Positions 35,376 to 50,700 of a stretch of 64,000 nt of DNA are shown one piece after another (position 1 is the stretch's first letter; each line of letters starts with the position of its first letter). Origin of the DNA: Heliocidaris tuberculata. Lineage: Eukaryota > Echinodermata > Echinoidea > Camarodonta > Echinometridae. The DNA is taken from positions 16,192,920-16,256,919 of the forward strand of contig CM046844.1 in NCBI GenBank assembly GCA_025618425.1. The letters run 5' to 3'. Both the position numbers and the translations under genes were made by a program. A model generated the notes under the pieces. That model saw nothing but the letters and a program-made list of their open reading frames with translations. It was not told the origin of the DNA and did not search any database.

Positions 35376-36072
35376 GTGTGGGGGTGTTTCTGTTCGTGCT
35401 ATAACATTATGAAATGACATTTCAATTTTTAACATCTTTACATTAGTCACTTGCAGTACACCCCGACTGTGACCAGGAGGTTATTTTTGACGGTTTAGAG
35501 ATGACTAACATAAAAATATCCTTTCTTTCGTAAGTGCTAGAATTTATTAAAAATAATAAAAGTAATCCTGTCTAACACTTGTTTTTAAAAAAAGCCTTTG
35601 TGAAGTTTGTGTGCACGGAGTTCTCAAAATGAGAGACAGGAGTGAACATTGTGTTTAGTCTCAGGAAAACAGAGATTAGAGACATCGTCTCTGGATTCTA
35701 AATCCAGAAAGAAAAGATCGATAAAGCGCTTTTATCATGACTAAGCTCCATTAATCTTCTTGGAGAGAAAGTGTCTAAAATATGACTGTTTCAGATGACA
35801 TATCTAATTCCATCCAATTAGAGGGGGATCAACTCGCTATGGAAGCGCCTTATCAGCTCGGAGTCATAATTGCTGGGGTCACCATAATGTCCGATAAAAG
35901 TTCCCAAACTATCATCTTATTAATGATTTACTTCATGATGGTTTGGGGTAAACAGTACTGCAAGTTCGGTCAGCAGCAAATCCAAGCGGAGGGAGCCGCT
36001 TTTCATCTACCCGATACGGTAGACATATGACGAGGATGATAATTGTGAATACACCCACTTGCTGATTTTTTT

Positions 36073-36121
36073 TGGGGGGGGGGGGGGGGGGGGGGGGGAA
36101 GGGGGGGGGGGGGGGGGGGGC
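36073..36121. repeat. Poly-G tract
   Basis: Nearly 50 G residues broken by AA. Length is likely unreliable in an assembly. It faces a C run at 36137, so it may be an end of a G-ended MITE. Confidence 0.8.
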
Positions 36122-36224
36122 ACAACCGACCAATACCCCCCCCCCTTGAAACCCAAGTGGCATACAACAACTCTAAGAATATATACTGATGCGTAATGTG
36201 TAACATTTTTGTGAATACTTATAT

Positions 36225-36366
36225 TCCCTCTCCCTCTCTCTTTCTCTCTTTGTCACTCACTATCTTTTTCCTTCTTGCTCTCTTCTTTTCCTTCTATATT
36301 ATTCTGCTATTCTCTCGTTCTTTCTCTCTCTCCCCCCCCCCCCCCCCTCCCTCTCTCTCTCTCTCC

Positions 36367-36420
<54 letters not shown>
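36225..36420. repeat. (CT)n-rich microsatellite
   Basis: Pyrimidine-rich, with CT runs at 36351-36364 and about 36375-36419 and a C run at 36331-36347. Confidence 0.9.
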
Positions 36421-36422
<2 letters not shown>

Positions 36423-36479
36423 GCCTCCTCCCTTTTCCTCTATGTTCCATTTATCTATTTTCTCTCTCAAACTATAAGT

Positions 36480-38260
36480 GATATGTTAACCAGTTAAGTG
36501 GGAGATGCGGTATGAATTAATCTTTGTATAACATAATATTGTAATTTCTATTGCGTATTCCTGTCGTGCGAATGTGCACATTTATTGTACATGCAATTTA
36601 TAATGAATATGCAACTTTAATGTGATTGCAAGCACTGGAATTGGAACAGAAAGCTTTCTGCTACAGTTATTTAGTTAACTTTTTCTGTTCCTAGCGTTCC
36701 AGTGGTAGCATTATCTTTATCTTTTCTTTGTCAAATGTGTTTCTACTTTGTAATGTTTTCTTTGCCAAACAAAATAATAAAATAATAATAATAATAATGT
36801 GCAAGCACCCAAGGTGCTGACATTTTGGAAAGAGGCTTGTCTAAAAATGTTTGGAATAAATTGTGCCCCCTCATTTACAAAATCCTGGATTGTGACTTTA
36901 TCATTAGTTTCTATTTAACACTTGACACAGACTATATATATGATGACATCACTTTCTCCTTTTAAAAAAGATGCCGGACAGCGATTCATGATAAATTTTA
37001 ACTATTTTAATAATCGCCCATTTTATGTTGAACAAAATGTAATTCTAAATATGTATCATCAATGGAGAGACTCTAACGGCATCGCCTTCTTGTTTTGATA
37101 GCATTCAGAACAATGGCTATATATTTTTTTTTTTAATTGTATTTTTGTTGCTAATTTAAAATTTTGTTTGAAGCTTAGTCAGATGTTCACGATCTTGATA
37201 ATCCCGATTTTATGTTGAATAAGATGTAAGTCTAAATAATATTTTTAATGTAAACAAACATGCCTGATTACAAGCTAGAGAATATACAGTCGTTTGCTAA
37301 TTATCACAGGATGTACATGTTAATTGAGCAATTCGGTCTTTATAATTGACCTTCATGACTCGAGGGCTGGCCGGGTAGATAATTACTGACAGACACGAAC
37401 GGCAACATGAAATTCTAATCAGGATCCACGGTCTCACGCTTTGGGCGAAGATGGACCCCAAGTGTCCTTTTTGTGCTTAAAATGGGGTGGGGGCATCATG
37501 ATTATATAAAAAACAAAATAGTAAACACAGAGTTTATACGTTGTTGCGTTTTCAATGTATGAATGAGTATGCAATAATGAAATGTGGGTTAATACAATAA
37601 TTTGCCTATGTATGTTTTACGATTACACCTCATCGGCCGTACACCTCGTTGGTCCTACACACCATTTACATAAATTCCGCAATATGCACCTTTAATGGTA
37701 GGGGTTACAATTTATGTAAGCATGACCTAAACCTAATCCTGACCATAAAACCTAGTCCAACTCTGACCCTAAAGGAAAACTAGGCCTATGCGTTCACGTA
37801 TATGACCAATGGTGCTTAGGACGAATGTGATGTTACATGATTATTTAAAACAAAATTACAAATGGAATTAAATGTGTGATGAGGATTGCACGCTGTATAA
37901 GTTATACAAGATACAGGAATACGGATTGTCGCTTGGAATCACAGTTACTTATAAAAAGCATTTTTCATGAAGACTTCGCTCCATCCCTCAGTCCAATACT
38001 TCTGTGACGTTTTCACTTTTCGTCAGTTTTCTGCTAGCGGAATATGCCTATCCAACAAGTGAAAGGTGAAAATAATTCAGATCTATTTCCTGGGCCCTGT
38101 TTCATAAAACTTGTCTTGATACTGTATACAGATCAATTGAAACGACATCTTGTATATGCAGGATCATACAAAATTTACTTTATCGATAGTCTAGTCATTA
38201 CTGTGACTGTACATGGTCTTTAAGAAAGGGGATACGATGACACGACAAGGTAGAAGGTTA
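36480..38260. other. Intergenic DNA, no gene seen
   Basis: AT-rich. The block around 37620-37830 contains facing words (CGGCCGTACACCTCGTTGG and GGTGCTTAGGACGAATGTG) that recall an old inverted-repeat element, but no clear ends were found. A GGGCCCTGTTTCATAAAAC fragment at 38094 resembles the end of foldback element A. Confidence 0.45.
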
Positions 38261-38270
38261 AAGAAGAAGA

Positions 38271-38332
38271 ACTTAGAAGAAGAAGAAGAAGAAGAAGAAG
38301 AAGAAGAAGAAGAAGAAGAAGAAGAAGAAGAA
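38271..38332. repeat. (GAA)n microsatellite
   Basis: About 19 GAA units; it yields poly-Glu/Ser/Leu frames that are not genes. Confidence 0.95.
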
Positions 38333-38785
38333 AAGGAAAAGATAAGAAAAGAAATAAAGTCAAAACCTTCGAGAGATGTAGGTATACACAGAGGCCAAAC
38401 ATACATAAAGGATTGGGGAACAAACGGAAAGGGGAAAGTTGCACTAAAAGCAAATGTCTGAAATTTCACATGACTGTAGACTACCACAAAGGTCGACCGC
38501 TATTAACGGGATCGGCTGAAAGTTTTGCAGTGCCGTGCGCACAAAACATTTCCGCCCTTCAATAAGCTCGCCCCATCCATGCCTCGCCCCGTTCGTACCG
38601 ATAGAACGCGCACAGCGCAAGACAGTTGTGCGAGTTATTTCTTGCAAAACAAAACTAGGGGATCCGTCCAATTTGCGAAAGTGTTCCCAAATTGCGCATC
38701 CTGTGACTGAAGATTAGGAAGAAAAGCAGACAACACGCTGGTACTCATCACAATTTCTGCTCAGTTGACGCCGCGCTCATACTAC

Positions 38786-41700
38786 ATGCCTGGCAACACC
38801 GGCAACATGCAGGGTACTAATATGGGGAGCTTAGTAACGTTTGTCGTCTTGTTTTCTGTGGTGGCGTTGCACACAAATAAAGTTGCTGGACAGTTTTATA
38901 TCGGATCACAGTGCTGTTGCCCTACCTTTTGGACCGGATACGGTAATCATTGTTACAGGTATGTTACACATTTATGATGTTATCGTAACATTTGTGTTTG
39001 TATTAGGTGAAGCATAAATAAGCAACCAATCATTTTTTTGAAACCGTGCAAAAGTATCTCTGGGCTCGTGTGCCAATTTTCATATTTTACTGGTCATTTA
39101 CGAACTTTCTACAACATTATCCTTCATTTTCAAGATCATTTTCAAACCCCTACTCAAGTAACTTTCTGTTTTCATTCATTGATCTAAAGTAGCTTCGTTC
39201 TCTATTGTAATTTCTACAACAGCACACCGATCAAAAGTTATATCTAGTAAAAAAAAAAAATTAAAAAAAATTTTAAGCTAAGGCACGCCTCTCTTTGGAA
39301 ATTCAATGTAGTAATACCGTTAAAAAAAGATTAACACACAGTATTCTTGTGTAAGTGTTTAATTTAATTTCATTCCATTTCCATCTCTTTCCTTTCCTTT
39401 CACTTCTCCTAAACATGCTAAATTCCTCTAAACGCCCCATAAGTGGGTTATTTTTTCACTAAAGAATATATCAACAGTCTTTTCACAGAGGCTCCCACAT
39501 GGTGTTACCGAAAACCTTCAATTGTGAATACTCACTCATCATGGTAACCTACAGACAACATCTAATATTCTTCTGTTGTCAATTATTACATTTCCTGACA
39601 TTATTCACTTTGTTACAAGGAAAGGCTACTATTACTAAACTAAGCTTTCGTACCGTTTCTATCATTAAGTTGAGTATGTGTTGACTGAATGCGTCGGCAG
39701 AAACAAGCTGATGAGAAAAACACATCGGTCGACAAACGGATTCGGCACAATAAATATAAGCTGATAAAGCAAAGATATACAATACAAAAGCAATTTCATG
39801 AATAAATTTGCATTCATTTAATACCCCCCCCCTACCTCCCCCCCCCTACCCCCCCCCCCCCCCCCCCCCCCCCCACTTCTAATTGCCGGACTACTTAATT
39901 GTTCCTCCATCATCTATATTATACGTAGGCCTAATGTGTTACTATCCCGTATAGCGTCACTGGGAAGGGTCTAATATACAACGGAAGTAATGATTTACGG
40001 CATTCTTGTCAAGGAGACGGACTCATTCTTTGATAAGTAGCCAAACTGTATTAAAATCGAATTATACCTACTAATGCCAGAACGAGGGGCATTTCATTAT
40101 AACAATGCCTTGTCAGCAAAAGTTGTTTCTGATTACCCTCTGATTTCAAGTTACAGTAACACGCAACTCATGTAACAAAGGGTAACAATCGACAGGCAAT
40201 CATGTTCGATGTTTTTTGCTGGTTCCGCATACTTTCTTAAAAGATCATCTTGAGTAGCTGGTGTAAAAAAAAAGATGAGATCAACAGTGTTATAATATAC
40301 ATGTACGCAGGGGCGGCGCCAGGGTATTTTGATAGGAGGGGCAAGACAACCTAAAGATGACGTCATATTTTTTTCTCCATTAAATAACAGGAGTAATATA
40401 GAGTTATATGTTTAAGACCTCTCTTTTAATAACTACTTGAAAAATCATAGGGGGGCGGTCGCCCTGTAGCGTGCATGTACGTCCAATCGCGAATTTTTCA
40501 AAACGAAAAAAAAAGAAAAGAAAATGGCGATGACAGTTGACAAAAACTTCATTAATGTATGAGTATTTCGATACCCGTTCTAACATGTCTTTCGAAATTT
40601 TGCTATCATATACTCACATAAATGATAGAAAAGGGTAACTAGAAATAGAGTCTACTGACGAGAACTCAACTGAAACGAAGAAATTATTTGCTCCATGACA
40701 AAGTATACTTTAAGACGAAGGCGGAGCCTCTTCATCGATGACACATCTCAGTGATTACTCCCTTTCTTTCAATAATTCCGATTACATCTCGACCTAATAT
40801 TCCACTTAACCTTATCACAATGACCTACCAGTAGGCCTACTGCACTTTATTCCAAGATGTTTGCTCCTGGTTGAAGTATTGTCGAAATTTCATTCTCATT
40901 CTAAATAGAGAAAAATGTTTGTCTCTGTTTGCCGAGTGATAACATGACCATGATGACGTCAACAAATCATGAGTATGAATAGTCATGATAGTAATGCAGT
41001 CAATAATTGGTTGATGAACTTGTGTGAACTCCATATGGACCCGAGCTATGGAAGCAGCGTAAACGTCATGTGATTTTTAGATCTGATAATCAGGATTCGA
41101 ACCATTAAGGGATTGTGCAGAGGTTAAATAGTTACAATGGTATTTCTCTCTTTTTTCACTTGGCATGGGATGAGGATTATACAAAAAGAGAGAAAGGAAA
41201 TACTGCGGGAGAAAAAAGTAGACCGGGGGGATGTTTCATAAAGCTGTTCGTAAAGTTACGCATGACTTTACGAACGACTTGAATATGAAGTGCCAGATAG
41301 GGTGCCCAAGGTTTTTCCTGAACTTTTAACAAAGTGTAGCTGTATTTCCAATAACCTCAATTAAATTATGGCAAAAAATATTCTTTGCATTAAAAAATTA
41401 TTGTGATAATTATAAGAATGTTAATCTACATCTGCACAGTTCAACTTCAGTTGATGCAGTTAAAAAATGATTGAGCATCCCATTTGGCTTGTCATATTAA
41501 GTCTTTTATAAAGTCATGCGTAAGTTTACGAACAGCTTTATGAAACACCCCAGGAGTTGTTGCTTAATTTTCAGTTCCCGGTATGAATTATTTCTTTCAT
41601 ATTTGAAATAAAAACTTGATTCTCATTACATAATCAGTGGCGTAGCTACTGGGGAAATGCCACCAACGAATAGGGGGAGGAATAAAGAGAAAATGAGAGA

Positions 41701-44700
41701 GAAAAAAGAGAGAAAAGGGAGCGTGAAAAGAATATTATATGTATAGGACCCCCCCCCTCCCCATTAGAAGCCTATAGTTGATTCGCATTCCATGCGCCAA
41801 GTAAAAAAGATGCCCCCATCATACCAGTGCCCCCTAAATAGGGGCTTCGCCACAGTACATGATGTAGCACATTATGTTGATATCAACAAATAGTGTTTTA
41901 GTAGTGCTGTATAGTTTTAATAGTGCTGTATGTGGCTTTACAAAAATATCAAATCGTGAGCACGAAACAAAATTATTAAATACTCTTCAACACTTATGCT
42001 TAATAATGATACTGTCTGACCCATCTTTTCAACATAGGCCTACCTGTAATTTCTCAATTCTGTGTTACTTTAAAGGGTACCAATCACCAATAAATATTTT
42101 GCTCTGTACGTTAGGGGTTCTATATCGCCATACGATTTTCAAAGAATGAGCTTCAAATATTAATTATATAAAGAGATATTGAAAGTTTAAAATACTCTCT
42201 AAATAAACATTATAACGACTTGCGAGTAGACTAATCGACGTACTGTATGCGTTGTTAGAATTCTAAAATAATATTTGCGGCAAAAAATAGTCAATTTTGA
42301 CTAATTGCCATATACAACAACAACGCGTTCGCCCTAAATAAGGTTCGCGCGGAACTGAAGTCTGAGTTGGGTTCTGCGCGAGGGGTTTTATGTTTTCCTT
42401 TATTTTCTTTATATTCCTTAACCATTAATCAATAGAAGGTCAGGTAAAGTGTTTTGAGGTTAACTTTATACATTCTAGCTCTACACAAGTTATATTTTTT
42501 GATGATTGGTACACTTTAAATGTCATAATCAGTTAAACAACTGTCAAAACGAATACGTGACTAACATATAATTTCAAAATACAAAAAACGTCTTCAGCCA
42601 AAGCTGGGTGTTCAAGGCGAAATCTATAAAACTGAAATCCCTAAATTTATCTTATTAATCATTTTCAATTAGATAAAACCTTCAAACAATAAAGGTTATT
42701 AGGGGGAAAAAAGATTTGGGGTGGCCATTTCACAACAGTCGTCTTACATTATACTGATTATTCCGAGACCTCACTTATAGCCTCCTTAACCTCCCGACAA
42801 GCTAAAAATGACTCACAAACTTCTTGCCTTATTGGAAGCGTGTTTATGAGGTCGACTCGTCTCGACATAATTTTGTCATCTTTTCAACATCCGTTCTGTT
42901 TCGATTCACCAATAAATGTCATAATTTCATACAGGGCCGATGTGCACTTCAAGAGGGGAGTTTTGTTTTATTCGTATTGATTTTTTTTTTCTTCTTCTTT
43001 TGGCAAAGTTGTCAAAAATTTGAGTCGACCCCTCCATCCCCATTCAAAACAGTCTGGCGTCGCCCATTGTCGGTGGGGGGGGGGGGGTTCGCATTAATAG
43101 GAAGCCTATACTGCATAATGAATTATCCAGTATGTGTATGGGATAACTATCTCTATGCCCCCCCCCCCCTCCCCTCAAAGAATGTCGCCATGCCATCACC
43201 ACGCAACATGCCCAAGGAGTATGTTTAAGGGGTTAGAAAGAAAATATTTGTGTCCACCTCGGTTCGATACTAGCACAGACGCACCTCGTATTGTATAGAG
43301 GCCACACAAATTTCTTCGAACATTTATGGTAAAAATACTTTTTTTTTATAATCTGATGAAAGTGCCCACATTATCAAATTTTGCTCAATACAAAATATCC
43401 GAGTGATTTGGCATACATCACGGTTGAGGGGCACGACACTGATTATGGTGTCGTAAAGGAAATGTGAAATTAAATGAGGTAAAAAGGAGCGATATAAGGA
43501 AATAATAAAGTGGTAGTTAAAAATATTGGCAGAAATAGGGCGCGATCGATATAAACGATATCATCTCCTTAGATTTTAGCTGCCTTTTGAAGGAAAAAGA
43601 TCTCACAAGGACTAACTGAAACTGTAAAAAGTCAAAACCCTTTTTTTTTGCAATGACACAGGCATGGCATTTCAACAAGAAATACATAATAAAAAATGGC
43701 CCCATATTAAACATGATCTTGTTGTTTAACGGACTGTTAAGAAAAAAAAAATATTACCATTCACATAGAGATCACAGAAACTGTATTATGGCAACCGTGT
43801 TTTCACTGCGGCGCAGGTACTCGGGCAACCAAAGATACAGAACATAATGGCCCCATATTAAGTATGGAAATAGAACACACCCACTCAAGAACATCTAAAA
43901 TAAGTCTTTTTTAATTTTCTTGACATCTGTCATGTCACTATGAAATAACATGAAGGCACTTAAAAACAGCACTGTTACCTTGTGATCCATGTTTCTGACC
44001 TTGGCCAAGACTAGAGAGAAGGGGCCGGGTTTGGGGCTCAATACACAGTAGAGCATAAACAGTTACACAACTTGAGAGTGCCAGATTATTCACTTCCGGC
44101 ACAATTTAAAGAGAAGGATGAGCTTGAGGTAGGGTAAATGTGAAAACTACTTTGTAAGCTGTATCATTCTTTTTGTTCCATTGTGGAATAATATCATAAT
44201 AGCAATGGATTCCGCTTGAAATGCCATCATACTCCAAATATCATTAATAATATTTTTAGACTTATAGGACTAAATTGTAATGCCTCATGTGTGTAGTCCC
44301 ATAAACCCATATCCGTGTGCAATGCTTTTCACTGCATGTGATTTCCTGAGCCAGCTTGGATCAATTTATTATCATTTTGATCATTCCAAAACCATATAAT
44401 ACATAATAATTCTCAGTGACGTCATACTCAGCCTATCCCAATAACTTGTCGACAGTTATTATGAACGGTATACTCAACTTCATTAAAGTTAATACCATTT
44501 GGGATTGTTATAGAACTGCCAGTGAAATCTGCGTGTAGAATAACTGAAGAGGGTAAACTCTAACAAAGTAATATCATTGGATAATTATCTGAACAAATAA
44601 CTACAGCATGTATTGATGGCGGCCAGTTGCCATATCTGCACCCTTACAAATATTCTGGTAAATCTTAGAAATCAAAATTGGACCAAGTATTACTTTTCCA

Positions 44701-47700
44701 AAAAAGTACAAATTATTACCAAGTTGGGTTAAACTACCCAAAGTTGGTAGTACTTTAGCGTCATGTTGGGCACTTTTTTCTCAGAAACTATTTTTCTCCT
44801 CTAATTAGTAGAACATAAATGTTTATCCAATATATTAAATATTTATCAAATTTCTATAAAGAAATAATTGTTATTGTTATGTTTTTCAGACACGGCATAA
44901 TTTCATGTTGCCTTTACAACTGAAAATTTATTGCACTCTGTGTTGGGTAAGAAGTTGCCCAGCATGATGGTATTTATGTGTTCAACCAACATTTGGGAAG
45001 GTATTTGCCCAACTCGGCTAATTTTGGCTTAAATTGTAGTAAACAGATGGAGATAATTATTGGGCAGACCATTTAATACCCTAGTTGGGCACAAAATTGC
45101 CCAAAAGTTGGTCGGACTCATAATACCATCATGTTGGGCAATTTTATATATTTTGGGGATACGGGCTAACTCGGCACTAGGGCGAACTCGGCCATGGCGG
45201 AAAATCGCGGCTGAGTGAGCCCAGAGAGTTAAATTGATCGCAAACACTTGTGTTGAATTTCGCATTAATTACACATTTCAAAACACATAAATTCAAATTA
45301 TTTGATACATATGTGTAAAATGATTATCAAAGAAGTAATGTTGAGAATTTCAAGAAGTAAAATTATACAAAACATGAAATTTAAGGCTAAAAAGGGTACG
45401 GTGCGTAGCGTGGACTTCAACTCTTGAAACATAGTCACCGCGCAGTGCCGAGTTCGCCCTAGTGCCGAGTTAGCCCGACCCCATTTCCTTCACATATTTC
45501 TTTCACAGTGTACAGTATCTGCCATGTTTTATCATCCATTAAAGTTTGGGTAGCCGAAGGATACCCGTTTTTGTGGTTATGATGATTCATACGCATCTCT
45601 CAGACATCCGACCTACATTCATATATTGAATTCAAATCTTCTGTTGGCTGTGATTCCATGCGTTTTACAATGGGGAATTTGGCGGTATAGGCTGCCAGGG
45701 AAGGGTATTTCAATTAGCATTAAAATCACTGTCGCATGACCCCCCCCCCCCCCCCATTGTGGCGTAGATACCGGGGCAATGGAAGGTACGTGCCCCCCCC
45801 CCTCCCGATTGAACGACAACAAAAAGGGGGAAGAGAGAGAAATGGAGAAAAGTGAATAAGAAGATGATAAGAACCTCCTCCACACCCTCCATATGATCGG
45901 TGGCCTTGTTAATGAGCATTTCATGGACTTAGTAATACCGGTGTCCACCCCACCACCCCGCCCCCCCCCCCCCCCCCATGATGCCAGTGCCCCCCGCTCA
46001 TATTATATTCTCTTTCCCAATTACCGCCCCATATAGTCTTCCTAGAATGGAACACAATGCAGTATTCAATCTATCAATCTAAAACATGAAATTCAAGTAG
46101 CAGTAATCGGGATAATCCGACAGGATATGATTGTGAATGAGACATGATAATCTTACACTATTATCATGACCTACATCACTTGTCATGTTCTTGTATAGAG
46201 ATAATCCCGTCGCCTTTTTCATCCTTTGTTTTTCCTTTTACTTGTGTGTTTCTGTTTCTCTCAGCAAGTTATTTTGGCTCACAATCATGTTTGGCCCCAC
46301 TTGAATAGAAAATGATCATCATGATGTTGAAAGGAAAGCTATGCTTTGTAGGCCGTTACGTTGAAAACATATCTTATTTCTTCTTTTTTCCAAACCAAAT
46401 GCACATTGACAGTTGTAAAAGCCTGCATTTCTCTTCATTTTAGCCGCACACAAGTCATTAAGAAGATAAAATGGAAGATCTTGATGCATTCTGTACTTAG
46501 GAATGAATCACATTAAATTCACGCAGGGCATTAAGCGTAGGTAATCCAGCCTTTACAAAGGGAATATTTTCTGCATGACTGCAAAAGTTTGATTAAATGT
46601 CAAATTTAAGTCACGTGATTGAACATGATTATCTGGTGATATTAACGTTGACTTTTGAAAAGATCTTTATCCTATATTATAACATTTCATACGCATGGCA
46701 TCTGTATCTTTATGGGGTTCTATTCTTGGTCAAAGTTTAAGTAGTAATAGTAACAACACAATAACATTAAAACAATTAGCAAATAGGATATTTATATTTC
46801 AAAACTTTAATAAACTCGTATCTGCTGTAGATGTTAACATGGTTCGAATGTAATCAACATCAAAAATGTTGGCTAATATATTTTATAGACATTTTCTTCT
46901 CTCGAACAAGACTACCCAATTGAAAATGAAAACAAATAAATGGTTTCTCAAATATGAACAGGAAAGTTGTCAAAAAACAAATGAATAGTTTCTGAAAATG
47001 AAAAGTAAGATTTTAAGTTAACGAAACATAATCCCATTCAGAACAAGACTACTCAATAGAATGTGAAAAAATGAACGGTTCTTAAATTATGAAAAGATCA
47101 GTGAAGGTGGTGATTTGCAATTACTTTTATTTTTATTATTATGAAGGTTAGTGATAAACTAAAACTGACATACCTTAGGAGTAGAATAGACGTTTACCAT
47201 GATTTGCTTTCAAATAAAAGAACCACCTAATACGACAAAACAAATTTGTTTGTTCTGAATAATTCTCGAACCTTCGAAATATAACAAACCTTCGGAATAT
47301 AACAAACCTTCGGAATCAAGAATACGGAGCAACCCTATTTTTGTAAACAGTTCCTATTTTCAACAGTCCTTCCCCTTGAATCTTTGAATGATTTCCTGGC
47401 ATGTAATCAGTGGTTTATGTTAGGCTTACGTACCTGTACTTCATTATGATCAAGATTTGTGACGAAATGGATCGATCTGGCCTATAAGTACCAGCGTTTT
47501 GTGATATTATTTTTATTACTGCGTTTTTATTCTCAAAGTTTTTATATTTTTGCTTCCATACCATATACGAAGGACCAACAATATTTTTAAAAACAAACTG
47601 TAACACTTACAAAAAATAAGTATAACGTTCTTAATAAAATACCCCCGCTATTGTGTCAATTGAATCTGGGCAATTAGGCCGACATCATTTTACAGCCAAT

Positions 47701-50700
47701 CTAAGGAAGAAGAAGCGGAATGCAGTTTCGCCATGAAAAAAAAAATATACAGTTCCGGCTGCTTATTACGTTTTATACTCATAAATGAAAATATTGCAAG
47801 CATTTCGTTCATAGCATGTTATCATGTATTATGAAACTGTGTATTCTCTTCTGTAGTTAGGAGTCGATCAGTGATGACTCATGGGCCTAAGATGGCGACT
47901 TGCCCTCCACATTGCTAATGAGATAATTAGTGTCTCCTCCCGGCTTAGCAACCTATTATCTACGTACACAAAGCAGTTCACGTGGTCGCCCTTTAAATAT
48001 TTTGTCGTTCTATCTGTTCGACCACACTATTACCCTTCCTCAATGTTTTTTTTTTCTTTTCTTTTCTTTTCTTTCGTTCTGAATTTCATTTTGAAACTTG
48101 TTCATTCTCTCCATTGAGTAATTATTTATTTCCATCAACAGTTTGATCTTTATGGGGTTTTTTTCCATACCTTTGAAACTAATAAAACTTTCACTTGCTC
48201 TGTCACTCTTGTCTTTGAACCCATCTTTAAATTTATAGCTTTCGTAATTTCTTGACTTACATGATTTCTTACTTTATTTTGCATCGGCTTAGTAATCCAG
48301 TCATCTTACAATCAACATTCTTGGATTTACGACAAAATATTGTTCATGTTTATTATCATAATTATATTGAAGAACTCACAGTCAATGGTTTAAGTATTAA
48401 CTTACACAGTTTCCAAATATCGGTGTGTCCATGTCTGTATCTGTAATTGCCATGAGCAATGTGCTATTAGATGAAAACGTTTCCCTCTGATGTAAGAATG
48501 TAGTCACTATTGAAAGCGCCTACATGCTTGCTCCTGGACTGACACTTCTTAGGTGTGACAACCGGTCACGCTTTGGTGTCATCCTATTTATTAATGGCTA
48601 CTTTGTCCCTTAAACACCTCCCTAAAAGTCGAAAGACGTCCAATGCAAGTACTTTAGAAAAATCGTGATCAGACAGTTATTGCTACTGCGTCTGTTAATT
48701 GACCAATATTTTCAATTAATATTTTCAAATGCTTAGAGTTGAGTATAATTATATGCAACATTTTTCATTCGGTTATTTACAATTTTTTTTCAAACAGAGT
48801 TAGACTCTTTACCAGGTTCTCCCTACTCCAAAAACAAACTATTAAAAGGTCTTAGGCCTCCATACTTTTTATACAATATAAAATTGCCTTCCCCCTATTG
48901 GAAAATGGGTAAAGGGTCCTGATCAATGTAACAAACAGTCGAGACTTTATCAACGGATCCTTTTCCCGATTATTACTCAGTATCTTGAAGTGTTTGGGGA
49001 GAGACAAGAAGGAAGTCGTGCATGTCTGACAGGGGGATATGTGAGGAAATGATTATTGGTCACATGGAAAGATATGTGTGGGACTGAACTTTAGAACAGC
49101 GTCTCCTCAGTGTGTCGTAAGGAGTTTAGGTCATGTGCCCATGCAGCGCTTTATTATTACAAACGTGTCTATATCTAGTTTTTAATGGTAATGATTTTAG
49201 AGTGATTTTCAGTTGACAATACAAATTAATCATTGTGATGGAAGTCGTATGTATTAAAAGAAAATGATTTAGCAAACAGCTTCGGGTTCGCACATGTATG
49301 CTAGGAGAACGAACGAAAAAGGAGTTGTAAATGGCTTGGGGAGGGGCAAGGTCATAAATTTTATTCCCTCCTCTAGAGAAATGACATGCAGTAACTAGTA
49401 TTCTAAAGATAACTTTTCTGTTCTATATTCGACCTGCCATTTTCGTTATCATGGTCATGTCAATGCGTAGGAATAGCGCAAGCTCTTTTAAAAAAACAGA
49501 TGAAATGCATCAGTTAACACTCTGAGCAGAATAATAGCTGATATTTCTTACTAAACGAAACAGAAAATCAAGAATGCAAGTCTATCGTAACCTGCCTTGT
49601 ATCCTTAGTGCAGCTAACATGCACGTCATAATAATGATTATAGACAAATTAGGCAAAGGAAAAATGGCGAGGTATGACTTTGCAGTTTTCTCAGGATGTG
49701 TTAAGCACTTACTACCCGCAAGTTTATTTTCTTCATTGGAGGATAGCTTTCTGGAGAAATGAGCAATGATAATCTTAATTTCCGGCTTCATCAGCCAACG
49801 AAAAACATAAAAATAGGAATAGCGTGGTATATGGTTTTCATACGTTATTATTTGTTTCCCTTGTGAATCATACCTATTTTCTCATTAAAAACAAAGAAGC
49901 GGTTCTCTAATAATGTGGAGGGCATGCATGAAGGGACGAAGATGAATGATAAACAGACAGGATGGATAGATCTGAGCAAAAGGCATTGATACTCTCTCAG
50001 AAATGTTGGTTAAAAATCATTAGGTTGTTTAAATATGAACCTACCAACTGTTGGTTAAAAAAAAAATTGTATGTAAAACATATGGGGATTTTTTTTTAAC
50101 CAACAGTTGGTAGGTTCGTATTTTAAACAACCTAAAATCTTTTCTGAGAGTGTAAAATAATAGAGAGCAGAGAGAGAACAAAAAGGAGACATAAGGAAAG
50201 ATGAGAAGATAGAGGGAGTGGGAGAGGGTGGGGAAAGAAAGAGAAGGTAAAGGTTATACTTTCTCGATATTAATAAATCACATCGAGGTATAATCCTATG
50301 GAAACCCGTAGACATTTTTGAAGAAAAATAGGCCCTAGAAGGGTATAAGGACGTTTATAGGTGTTTACTTTGGAGGAAAGACATTCGTCGTAATATATGT
50401 GTATTCATCGTCAAATTATAATGCTGTCAGTCCTAAATCCTACATCTCGGTCGATCTTGAACACCGAAACACCCTTTCTACGGAAGAAAACTATCGTAGA
50501 CTCTGACACAACGCTCTTCATTAAAATTCACGTGTCAAAACAAGCTAACAACGTGACACCCGGATGGAAATTATGGGGGAATAACTGAGGGCATGAGTCT
50601 TCATCTGTCGAGAGGTAGCTAATGTTAAAAAAAACTTTTAAAAAAACCTTTTGTGCCTCATGCTAATGATATCTCCACGACTACTCCTGGGGAAAAATCT

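Noticed and set aside
35933..36206. Pro/Gly-rich frames near 36.1 kb
   Set aside because: Derived from the poly-G/poly-C tract, whose length is itself doubtful.
49574..49762. 62-codon frame in lectin intron 1
   Set aside because: No splice-site support and no conserved motif; typical chance length in this composition.
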